Origin: Flavobacteriaceae bacterium | GTDB lineage: Bacteria > Bacteroidota > Bacteroidia > Flavobacteriales > Flavobacteriaceae | DNA length: 6,518 nt | Assembly (NCBI GenBank): GCA_030590765.1 | Contig: JAUVCP010000132.1 | Location: 1 to 6,518, forward strand | Direction of reading: 5' to 3' | In this document: positions 1-5,336 of the stretch, piece by piece | Layout of the letters: every line of letters begins with the position of its first letter | Position numbering within the stretch: position 1 is the first letter of the stretch | Notes under the pieces: generated by a model | Database searches by the model: none | Seen by the model: the letters and a program-made list of their open reading frames with translations, nothing else | Told to the model about the DNA's origin: nothing | Position numbers and translations under genes: made by a program

Positions 1-51
1 TAATTCATCCTTCTTAATTTTTTGTTTCGAAATATTTTGTTTATTTGTTAA

Positions 52-291
52 TTGATAGAGAACAATATTGAATGGCTAGGATATGCAGCTTCATTTTTTG
101 TGGCGGCTTCATTTACTTTTAAAAACATTAAACAACTAAGAATTGTAAATATAATTGGTTGTATTCTTTTTGTTATTTATGGGTATTATATTGATTCCAT
201 ACCGGTTATGATCACAAATGCATTTATAATGATAATGAATATTTATTTTCTATTAAAAAGAGATAAGCCTATTCCGTTAAATAGGGAATAG
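52..291 (+). CDS. small three-helix membrane protein, SemiSWEET/YgjV-like
   Basis: This is a 79-residue, almost wholly hydrophobic protein with three predicted membrane helices at about residues 6-24, 30-47 and 49-68, followed by a short basic, polar tail. The pattern of an N-terminal W-L-G-Y-A-A, a central V-I-Y-G-Y-Y and then S-I-P-V-M-I-T-N-A resembles the three-helix repeat of SemiSWEET/PQ-loop transporters and the YgjV-type inner-membrane family. The family link is an inference from residue pattern. The canonical Pro-Gln pair after helix 1 is absent (F-T-F-K-N instead), so sugar transport should not be assumed. The start is a TTG directly after an in-frame TAA at 49-51, so the frame cannot extend upstream and no ATG lies near the N-terminus. 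It converges on the metallophosphatase gene with 15 bases between the stop codons. Its upstream context lies mostly outside the window. Confidence 0.72.
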   Translation: MIENNIEWLGYAASFFVAASFTFKNIKQLRIVNIIGCILFVIYGYYIDSIPVMITNAFIMIMNIYFLLKRDKPIPLNRE

Positions 292-306
292 AAAAAGGTG
301 AGCAGT

Positions 307-1224
307 TTAAGATAAAATAATTTGCTTTCCTTTGCCTGTTTTATTGTTTTTGCTATCAAAATAAAAGTCGATTCTCCCAAGGTAAATACCCCATTTTCCA
401 ACTTGATTGATGAGCATATTTTCATTGTCGATATTTTTTACAATAGTAGGTTTGGGTAAAAAAGTATGGGTGTGACCACCAATGATCAAATCAATATTTT
501 TAGTTTGTTTTGCCAGATTAAGATCTGATATATTTTTTGGATTCCTTTTGTAATAATATCCTAAATGAGAAAGACAAATGATCAAGTCGCAATGGAATTC
601 GTTTTTTAATTTATTGCTCATTTCCTGTGCAATTTCAACCGGGTCAAGATATTTGGTTTCTTTAAAATTGTTTGGATCAACCAATCCGTCAAGTTGAATT
701 CCCAATCCAAAAACTCCAATTTTAATTCCGTTCTTATTATAAACTTTATATGCCATTGTTTTTCCGTCTAAAACGGTATTCTTAAAATCGTAATTGGAAA
801 TGATAAAATCAAATTTTGCATGCGGAAGTTGTTTGTTCAAACCCTTGGTTCCGTTGTCAAAATCATGATTACCAACAGTTGCAGCATCATATTTTAATTT
901 GCTCATCATTTTGAATTCAACTTCGCCACCAAAATAGTTAAAATAAGGTGTTCCCTGAAAAATATCACCAGCATCCAATAAAAGTGTATTTATATTTTCT
1001 TTTCTGATCTGCTCTATCAAAGTAGCTCTTCTGGCAAGCCCTCCCAAATTAGGATAATCAGGATGACTGGAAGAAAAAGGTTCAATATGACTGTGTACAT
1101 CATTGGTGTGTAATATAGTAATACGTTTTGTAAGGTTTTGATTACAGGATGTTAAAGGCAACCCACTTAACCCAATCAATGCGGTTGTTGCAGCAGTATT
1201 TTTTATAAAATTACGTCTTTTCAT
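307..1224 (-). CDS. exported metallophosphatase, 5'-nucleotidase N-terminal (catalytic) domain
   Basis: This 305-residue protein is the dinuclear-metal phosphoesterase half of an UshA/5'-nucleotidase-type enzyme, which hydrolyses phosphate esters such as nucleotides outside the cytoplasm. All metal-site motifs are visible in order: D-x-H at 42-44 within HTNDVHSH, G-D at 86-87, G-N-H-D at 118-121, S-N at 143-144, S-H at 219-220 and G-H-T-H at 250-253. The N-terminus carries a twin-arginine motif RRNFIK (3-8), a hydrophobic stretch and a lipobox L-T-S-C with Cys27, so export by Tat and lipid anchoring are both plausible. The protein ends soon after the catalytic domain. The C-terminal nucleotidase domain is encoded by the gene immediately upstream, 2 bases away, so the pair is probably translationally coupled and the products probably work together. 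The exact substrate (nucleotides, UDP-sugars, cyclic nucleotides) cannot be read from the sequence. Confidence 0.93.
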   Translation of the reverse strand: MKRRNFIKNTAATTALIGLSGLPLTSCNQNLTKRITILHTNDVHSHIEPFSSSHPDYPNLGGLARRATLIEQIRKENINTLLLDAGDIFQGTPYFNYFGGEVEFKMMSKLKYDAATVGNHDFDNGTKGLNKQLPHAKFDFIISNYDFKNTVLDGKTMAYKVYNKNGIKIGVFGLGIQLDGLVDPNNFKETKYLDPVEIAQEMSNKLKNEFHCDLIICLSHLGYYYKRNPKNISDLNLAKQTKNIDLIIGGHTHTFLPKPTIVKNIDNENMLINQVGKWGIYLGRIDFYFDSKNNKTGKGKQIILS

Positions 1225-1226
1225 AA

Positions 1227-1979
1227 TTATTGAATCTTTACAAATCTACCATCTAATTTTACTTTTATAGTATCTATATCTTTAAGATAATCAATGATGG
1301 CATCTCTCACTTTGTATTGTGTGTCAAATAGACTGATAGGGTTTTTGAAAAAAATCATTTGATCTCCTCCATGCTGAAGATAATCGTGTGTCAACACAAA
1401 GTAGTTTTTTGAAACATCAAAAGGAGCATCATTTATTAAAATGGAAGTTAATTTATTATTGGTCATTTTAAGATGGAGGTGAGAAATAGGATGAGCTTCT
1501 TTTCTGTTTTCCAAATAATCAAAAAGCACTTTAGTTTGTTTACCGGATAATTCCACCACAACCAGTTTATTCTCAAATGGCATTAACTTAAAAATATTTT
1601 CTACGATAATATCTCCTTTCGGAAGTGTCGTTCTTATTCCTCCATAATTAAATAAGGCAAAATCAATTTTTTTACTTGTTTTTTTCGAAAAAATAGTATT
1701 TGCTTTTTCGTAGCAAATATCTGCATATAAATTTCCTAAAGAACTTTCTAAAGGCATTTCTTTTCTATCCAAAGTTACAGGATTGTAACATAAATAGGTA
1801 TTGATCTTATTTTTCAAAGTGTCTTTATAAGGCTGAATAGAATTTAGAAAAACAGAATCGGTTGATAATTCATCATTGATATCTAATTGAGTGCCTGTTA
1901 TTTTAAAGAGTTGAAATGTTTTTTCTTTACATCCGGATAAAAAGGCGACAATGAGTAAAATAAATAAATAATGCTTCAT
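1227..1979 (-). CDS. 5'-nucleotidase C-terminal domain lipoprotein
   Basis: This 250-residue protein corresponds to the substrate-binding C-terminal domain of UshA-type 5'-nucleotidases, standing alone. Residues 1-17 form a Sec lipoprotein signal ending in the lipobox L-S-G-C (Cys17). Family landmarks are the E-S-S-L-G-N-L-Y-A-D segment (78-87), N-Y-G-G-I-R (111-116), K-G-D-I (121-124), M-P-F (133-135) and G-G-D (204-206). By alignment in my head to E. coli UshA, Arg116 matches the GGGIR arginine, Phe135 and Tyr200 match the two aromatic residues that stack on the nucleobase, and Asp206 matches the GGD aspartate. It lacks any phosphoesterase metal motifs, so it cannot act as a hydrolase alone. 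It is the first gene of the minus-strand pair, upstream of the catalytic-domain gene, which reverses the domain order of the fused enzyme. Confidence 0.9.
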   Translation of the reverse strand: MKHYLFILLIVAFLSGCKEKTFQLFKITGTQLDINDELSTDSVFLNSIQPYKDTLKNKINTYLCYNPVTLDRKEMPLESSLGNLYADICYEKANTIFSKKTSKKIDFALFNYGGIRTTLPKGDIIVENIFKLMPFENKLVVVELSGKQTKVLFDYLENRKEAHPISHLHLKMTNNKLTSILINDAPFDVSKNYFVLTHDYLQHGGDQMIFFKNPISLFDTQYKVRDAIIDYLKDIDTIKVKLDGRFVKIQ

Positions 1980-1988
1980 TATTTTAAT

Positions 1989-1996
1989 TAGTTTTG
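1989..1996 (+). promoter_or_regulatory. Bacteroidetes -7 promoter element for the DUF6913-like gene
   Basis: TAGTTTTG matches the Bacteroidetes sigma-ABfr -7 consensus TAnnTTTG exactly. It lies 21 bases before the ATG at 2018, which predicts transcription starting near 2000 and a leader of about 18 bases. No convincing TTTG -33 box is visible at the usual spacing, because that position falls in the start of the divergent lipoprotein gene. The divergent operon must also be served from this 38-base region or from inside the 5' end of 2018-2545. A weaker minus-strand match, TACTTTTA, sits at 2016-2009. Confidence 0.5.
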
Positions 1997-2017
1997 TTAT
2001 GGATAATGTAAAAGTAA

Positions 2018-2545
2018 ATGAATTTAAAAGGAATAAAAAAAAATAAGGGTTTTAAATATTTGATGAAACAGCAAAAAGAAACTGTTAAAACATCTCAATA
2101 TCGAATTGAAAATGTAAAAACTGTTGGTATTCTTGCTGAAGAAGACTTATTTAAGGCATATGATTTTACTAAGAAATTAAGTGAAGATCTTGGAATAAAT
2201 ATGGTAGATATTCAAGTACTGTTATTCCAAAAGGAGAAGTCTAAAAAAAGTTTAGATAACTATGAATTTTTTAGCGATAAATCTTTTAATATGTTCGGAA
2301 AAATCAAGGATAAAAATTTAAATTATTTTTTAGAAAAGAAATTTGATCTTTTAATTAATTACGCCAATCAAGATAATGTATTTGCGCATATTTTAGCGCT
2401 TAAATCCAATGCCAATATAAAAGCAAGTTTTAAAAATGAGTTTATTTCTTTTTATCAAATTTCAATTAACATACCGGGGAATAAGATCAATACCTTTAAT
2501 GACGAGGTTGTAAAGTATCTGAAAATTCTAAACCTCATTGTTTAA
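2018..2545 (+). CDS. conserved hypothetical protein, DUF6913-like
   Basis: This 175-residue protein is predicted to be soluble, with no signal peptide or membrane helix. It begins with a lysine-rich segment (residues 1-24) and then shows an alternating alpha/beta pattern: a strand at about 33-40 (N-V-K-T-V-G-I-L), a helix at 42-58, a strand at 62-70, and a central D-L-L-I-N-Y motif at 110-115. It resembles the DUF6913 family, which I recall as sitting beside dapA in Flavobacteriia. The function is unknown, and I see no catalytic signature. The ATG at 2018 is well placed behind a -7 element. It lies 98 bases upstream of dapA on the same strand, so it could be co-transcribed, but the AT-rich gap leaves room for a separate dapA promoter. 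Confidence 0.8.
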   Translation: MNLKGIKKNKGFKYLMKQQKETVKTSQYRIENVKTVGILAEEDLFKAYDFTKKLSEDLGINMVDIQVLLFQKEKSKKSLDNYEFFSDKSFNMFGKIKDKNLNYFLEKKFDLLINYANQDNVFAHILALKSNANIKASFKNEFISFYQISINIPGNKINTFNDEVVKYLKILNLIV

Positions 2546-2553
2546 ATTTAAAC
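2540..2553. repeat. 14-base perfect palindrome over the stop codon of the DUF6913-like gene
   Basis: GTTTAAATTTAAAC is a perfect inverted repeat that includes the TAA stop at 2543-2545. It has no GC-rich stem and no following T-tract, so it is not a standard intrinsic terminator. It could be an operator-like site or simply reflect AT-rich composition. Confidence 0.3.
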
Positions 2554-2582
2554 ACTATGTTATAAAATAGATATATTCATTT

Positions 2583-2606
2583 AAAAAATTATTTAAAAAA
2601 TTATTT
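2583..2606. repeat. tandem 12-base direct repeat upstream of dapA
   Basis: The unit AAAAAATTATTT occurs twice in exact tandem (2583-2594 and 2595-2606), preceded by ATTT at 2579-2582, which extends the similarity to 16 bases. It lies 37 bases before the dapA start codon, just upstream of the likely -7 element. It may act as an A-tract or UP-like promoter enhancer or a bending site, or it may be a neutral slippage duplication. Confidence 0.55.
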
Positions 2607-2611
2607 ATATC

Positions 2612-2619
2612 TATTATTG
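2612..2619 (+). promoter_or_regulatory. possible -7 promoter element for dapA-ferritin
   Basis: TATTATTG matches seven of the eight positions of TAnnTTTG when the two n positions are counted as free. It lies 24 bases before the dapA ATG at 2644, similar to the spacing seen for the element at 1989-1996. No TTTG -33 box is seen upstream, where the tandem AT-rich repeat lies instead. This is a weak call. Confidence 0.28.
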
Positions 2620-2643
2620 CATGCAATTCAAACGATTTTGAAC

Positions 2644-3522
2644 ATGGATAAATATTATGGTACAGGAGTGGCTTTAGTAACTCCTTTTGATTTAAATAAT
2701 CAAGTGGACTATAAGGCTTTAGAGAAGCTGGTTAATTTTCAAATAGAAAATGGCATTGACTATCTGGTTGTTTTAGGAACAACAGCTGAAACACCAACTT
2801 TATCTGCTGTTGAGCAACAAAAAGTACTTGATTTTATTGTTAAGGTTAATAAAAAAAGGTTACCTGTTGTTTTGGGTGTTGGAAATAATAATACAGCGGA
2901 AGTTGTTAAAAGTATTCAGAATGTAAATTCCAGTGAGGTTGATGCAATTTTATCTGTATCACCCTATTATAATAAACCAAGTCAGGAAGGAATTTATCAA
3001 CACTTTAAAGCTATTGCTGAGGCGAGTTCGTTACCAATTATTTTATACAATGTTCCTCCAAGAACAGGCTCAAATATGGAACCGGAAACGGTCATCAGAC
3101 TGGCAAATGATTTTGATAATATAATTGGTATCAAAGAGGCTGCCGGAGATTTTGAGCAGGTTTTAGAATTGATAAGATTAAAATCAAAAGATTTTTTAGT
3201 AATATCGGGAGAAGATAAATTGGCGTTGCCATTGGTTTTGGCAGGTGGGGCGGGAGTGATAAGTGTTATCGGGCAAGGATTTCCTGATCAATTTAGTAAG
3301 ATGATTACTTTAGGGCTACAAAATAAAGTAAAAGAAGCATATGATTTATTCTATAAATTAAGTCCAGCAATAGATCTTATTTTTAGAGAGGGAAATCCTG
3401 TTGGGATAAAATCTTTATTAAATGATTTAAAAATATGTAACCTAAATGTTAGGTTGCCTTTGATAGGAGCATCAGCTGATTTACAACAAAAATTGATTAC
3501 CTTTGCCAAAATTTTTAAATAG
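2644..3522 (+). CDS. dapA: 4-hydroxy-tetrahydrodipicolinate synthase
   Basis: DapA condenses pyruvate with aspartate semialdehyde, the first committed step to diaminopimelate (peptidoglycan) and lysine, in the cytoplasm as a TIM-barrel tetramer. I chose the ATG at 2644, which gives 292 residues, the same length as E. coli DapA, and starts just before the conserved GTGVALVTPF. An in-frame TTG at 2617 would add nine atypical residues. Catalytic features are present: the Thr pair at 46-47 (G-T-T), Tyr109 in S-P-Y-Y-N, Tyr135 in L-Y-N-V-P, Arg140, and the Schiff-base Lys164 in I-G-I-K-E-A. The N-P-V-G-I-K motif is at 251-256. At the lysine inhibitor site of the E. coli enzyme, Asn82 and Glu86 are kept, but the two His positions are Ala55 and Gln58, so feedback inhibition is probably weak or absent (inference). 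It is followed 6 bases later by ferritin. Confidence 0.97.
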   Translation: MDKYYGTGVALVTPFDLNNQVDYKALEKLVNFQIENGIDYLVVLGTTAETPTLSAVEQQKVLDFIVKVNKKRLPVVLGVGNNNTAEVVKSIQNVNSSEVDAILSVSPYYNKPSQEGIYQHFKAIAEASSLPIILYNVPPRTGSNMEPETVIRLANDFDNIIGIKEAAGDFEQVLELIRLKSKDFLVISGEDKLALPLVLAGGAGVISVIGQGFPDQFSKMITLGLQNKVKEAYDLFYKLSPAIDLIFREGNPVGIKSLLNDLKICNLNVRLPLIGASADLQQKLITFAKIFK

Positions 3523-3528
3523 TTCATT

Positions 3529-4035
3529 ATGTTGTCAAAAAGTGTTGAAAAAGCGTTAAATAGTCAAATAAAATTAGAAGCAGAGTCTTCTCAAATCTAC
3601 CTATCAATGGCTTCATGGGCAGAATCTCAAGGTTTTGAAGGAGTTGCCACTTTTATGTATGCTCATAGTGATGAAGAAAGACAACACATGTTGAAAATTG
3701 TAAAATTCATCAACGAAAGAGGAGGACATGCTATAGTATCTGAATTAGATGCGCCACCAGTATCATTTGGAATGTTAAAAGAGATGTTTAAAACACTTTT
3801 TGATCATGAGGTAATGATATCACAAAAAATTAATAACCTTGTTGAAATCACTTTACAGGAAAAAGATTATGCAACCCACAACTTTTTACAATGGTATGTT
3901 TCAGAACAAATTGAAGAAGAGTCTTTAGCAAGGAATATTTTAGATAAAATCAGTTTGATTGGTGATGACAAGGGAGGTTTGTATTTGTTTGATAATGACG
4001 TAAAAATGCTTACTGCTAATGAAACTCAGATATAG
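3529..4035 (+). CDS. ftnA: non-heme ferritin (FtnA-type)
   Basis: This 168-residue four-helix-bundle ferritin is expected to form a 24-subunit cytoplasmic cage that oxidises Fe2+ and stores iron as ferric mineral. Every ferroxidase residue of E. coli FtnA is present at the same number: Glu17, Tyr24, Glu50, His53, Glu94, Gln127 and Glu130. Third-site candidates Glu49, Glu126 and Glu129 are also kept. The signature F-L-Q-W-Y-V-S-E-Q is at 119-127, with Trp122. Length and the C-terminal G-L-Y-L-F-D segment fit FtnA rather than heme-binding bacterioferritin, and no heme-ligand Met like that of Bfr is evident. The start ATG lies 6 bases after the dapA stop, with no room for its own promoter, so it is probably read from the dapA transcript. 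Iron-responsive control is not visible in the DNA. Confidence 0.96.
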   Translation: MLSKSVEKALNSQIKLEAESSQIYLSMASWAESQGFEGVATFMYAHSDEERQHMLKIVKFINERGGHAIVSELDAPPVSFGMLKEMFKTLFDHEVMISQKINNLVEITLQEKDYATHNFLQWYVSEQIEEESLARNILDKISLIGDDKGGLYLFDNDVKMLTANETQI

Positions 4036-4071
4036 ATTTTAATCTGTAATTTGTTATTTTTTACTTTTTTC
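4034..4071 (+). terminator. possible weak intrinsic terminator after ferritin
   Basis: The segment AGATTTTAATCT (4034-4045) is self-complementary, and the outer CAGAT (4027-4031) and ATCTG (4042-4046) offer an alternative pairing. A T-rich run with two six-T stretches follows (4051-4071). The stem is short and AT-rich, and the T-tract starts a few bases late, so termination would be inefficient. Its placement between ferritin and the bamD promoter is the main reason to list it. Confidence 0.28.
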
Positions 4072-4151
4072 TAATGTTTATAAGGGGTTTAAGAGAGAAT
4101 ATATTTTAGTCACTCGATAAAAATAAATTTTTAATAGTTCTTTTTATATAT

Positions 4152-4159
4152 TAATTTTG
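4152..4159 (+). promoter_or_regulatory. Bacteroidetes -7 promoter element for bamD-rpoZ-coaBC
   Basis: TAATTTTG is an exact match to the -7 consensus TAnnTTTG, and it ends only 4 bases before the bamD ATG at 4164. Standard spacing would put the transcription start near 4163, making the mRNA nearly leaderless. No TTG is present about 19-21 bases upstream, so the -33 box is missing or degenerate. This promoter would drive the bamD-rpoZ-coaBC unit. Confidence 0.5.
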
Positions 4160-4163
4160 CAAG

Positions 4164-4991
4164 ATGCAAAAAAATAAAAAAATTCTGTTCATACTTGTGG
4201 TAGTGATTGCTTTTAGTTCATGTAGTGAATACCATAAAGTATTGAATAAAGGGTTGAATAAAGATAAATATAAATTGGCTGTTGAGCTTTATGATAAAGG
4301 AGAGTACAAAAAAGCTATTCCTTTGTTTGAGAAACTTGTTGGTCCTTATGCCGGGAAACCTCAAATGGAGCGTATCCAGTATATGATCGCAAATTCCTAT
4401 TATGAAACAGAAGATTATAGCTTATCATCATATTATTTTTCAAAATTTTTAACCAATTACCCTAAAAGCACAAAAGTTGATCAGGCTGCTTTTTTGAGTG
4501 CTAAAAGTTATTATTTAGCATCTCCAAAATATAGTTTAGATCAGCAGGATACGGAAAAGGCTTTGGCTGCATTTCAGGATTATATTGATAGATATCCGAA
4601 CTCTGAATTGGCAGAAGAAGCAAATAAGTATTATAAAGATTTGATATTAAGATTAGAGAAAAAAGATTTTGAAGTTGCAAAACAGTACTATCATATGGAA
4701 AAGTATAATGCAGCAATTACTTCCTTTGATACTTTTAATGAAGATCATCTTGGTTCAAGTTTAAAAGAGGAAGCTATGTACCTTAAGTTTAAAGCGTCCT
4801 TTGATCTTGGAATGAAAAGTATTATGGTAAAAAAAGAGGAACGTTTGAAAGATGCTCAATTGGCATCTACAAAGTTTAAAAGAGCATTTCCTGAATCAGA
4901 TAAATTAAAAGAAATTAATCAGATGGATACTAGGATAGAAAAAGAAATATTAAAGACAAGAGAATTATTTACAACAGTATCACAAAAATAG
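4164..4991 (+). CDS. bamD: outer membrane protein assembly lipoprotein BamD
   Basis: BamD is the essential lipoprotein partner of BamA in the complex that folds beta-barrel proteins into the outer membrane. The 275-residue product starts with a lipoprotein signal (basic MQKNKK, then a hydrophobic run) and the lipobox F-S-S-C with Cys20. It then shows helical tetratricopeptide-type repeats typical of BamD/YfiO: Y-D-K-G-E-Y-K-K-A-I-P-L-F-E-K at 43-57, a second at about 72-100 ending in F-L-T-N-Y-P-K-S, a third at about 105-146 ending in Y-I-D-R-Y-P-N-S, and later repeats at about 168-245 (with Y-N-A-A-I-T-S-F). Length is close to the family norm. It is the first gene of a tight unit, with rpoZ starting 5 bases after its stop. 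A near-leaderless promoter sits at 4152-4159. Confidence 0.93.
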   Translation: MQKNKKILFILVVVIAFSSCSEYHKVLNKGLNKDKYKLAVELYDKGEYKKAIPLFEKLVGPYAGKPQMERIQYMIANSYYETEDYSLSSYYFSKFLTNYPKSTKVDQAAFLSAKSYYLASPKYSLDQQDTEKALAAFQDYIDRYPNSELAEEANKYYKDLILRLEKKDFEVAKQYYHMEKYNAAITSFDTFNEDHLGSSLKEEAMYLKFKASFDLGMKSIMVKKEERLKDAQLASTKFKRAFPESDKLKEINQMDTRIEKEILKTRELFTTVSQK

Positions 4992-4996
4992 AATAT

Positions 4997-5335
4997 ATGA
5001 AAGATTATAAGAATACAGAAGCGCCAGACACTACAGTAACTTTTGACAAAACAAAAATTGAAGAGCCTACAGAGAATATTTATAAGGCTATTGCAATTAT
5101 GTCAAAAAGAGCTTCTCAAATCAATGAAGATTTGAAACGTGAATTGGTTGATAAGTTAGAAGAGTTTGCTACATTTAATGATAGTCTTGAAGAGGTTTTT
5201 GAAAATAAAGAACAGATTGAAGTTTCTCGTTTTTATGAGCGTTTACCAAAACCAACCGCTATAGCAGTTAAAGAATGGTTAGATAATGAGATTTATTATA
5301 GAACTCCTGAAGAAAATAACGAAACACTAGATTAG
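4997..5335 (+). CDS. rpoZ: DNA-directed RNA polymerase subunit omega (Bacteroidetes type)
   Basis: This 112-residue protein is the small omega/Rpb6-type subunit that helps assemble and stabilise RNA polymerase by holding the beta-prime subunit. The omega core is seen in N-I-Y-K-A-I-A-I-M-S-K-R-A-S-Q-I at 27-42, matching the helix with the conserved A-x-x-x-S-x-R-A-x-Q-I pattern. After it comes the acidic helical extension typical of the Bacteroidetes form (E-E-F-A-T-F-N-D-S-L-E-E at 55-66, then K-E-Q-I-E-V at 71-76) and a conserved L-P-K-P-x-A-I-A-V-K-E-W-L segment at 83-95. Automated tools sometimes label such proteins hypothetical because they diverge from the proteobacterial form. It lies between bamD (5 bases) and coaBC (1 base), so co-transcription and translational coupling are likely. 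Confidence 0.88.
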   Translation: MKDYKNTEAPDTTVTFDKTKIEEPTENIYKAIAIMSKRASQINEDLKRELVDKLEEFATFNDSLEEVFENKEQIEVSRFYERLPKPTAIAVKEWLDNEIYYRTPEENNETLD

Positions 5336-5336
5336 T

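Noticed and set aside
1..51. Possible start of a divergent minus-strand gene (CAT at 6-8 preceded on that strand by AAGG).
   Set aside because: Only two full codons lie inside the window, so a gene cannot be supported.
292..326. Imperfect inverted repeat (301-309 with 318-326) at the convergent gene ends, considered as a shared terminator.
   Set aside because: The stem has two central mismatches, is mostly AT pairs and partly lies in coding sequence, and only a five-T run follows on the minus strand. Evidence is too weak.
243..425. 60-codon minus-strand frame overlapping the 3' ends of the two convergent genes.
   Set aside because: It is a shadow of the metallophosphatase gene in another frame, with no recognisable protein features.
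1999..2046. Small upstream frame (ATG at 1999, 15 codons) that overlaps the start of the DUF6913-like gene and ends right after a 9-A run, raising the idea of slippage into the main frame.
   Set aside because: The predicted transcription start is near 2000, so its ATG is probably not in the message. The gene has a well-placed ATG of its own at 2018, and A-runs are expected in such AT-rich DNA.
2933..3124. 63-codon plus-strand frame inside dapA.
   Set aside because: Out-of-frame shadow within the conserved catalytic core of DapA.
4501..4716. 71-codon minus-strand frame inside bamD.
   Set aside because: Antisense shadow of a well-supported BamD coding region, with no start context or family resemblance.
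4997..5335. Considered as a novel small acidic protein rather than omega.
   Set aside because: The S-K-R-A-S-Q-I core and the position between bamD and coaBC fit the Bacteroidetes omega subunit well.
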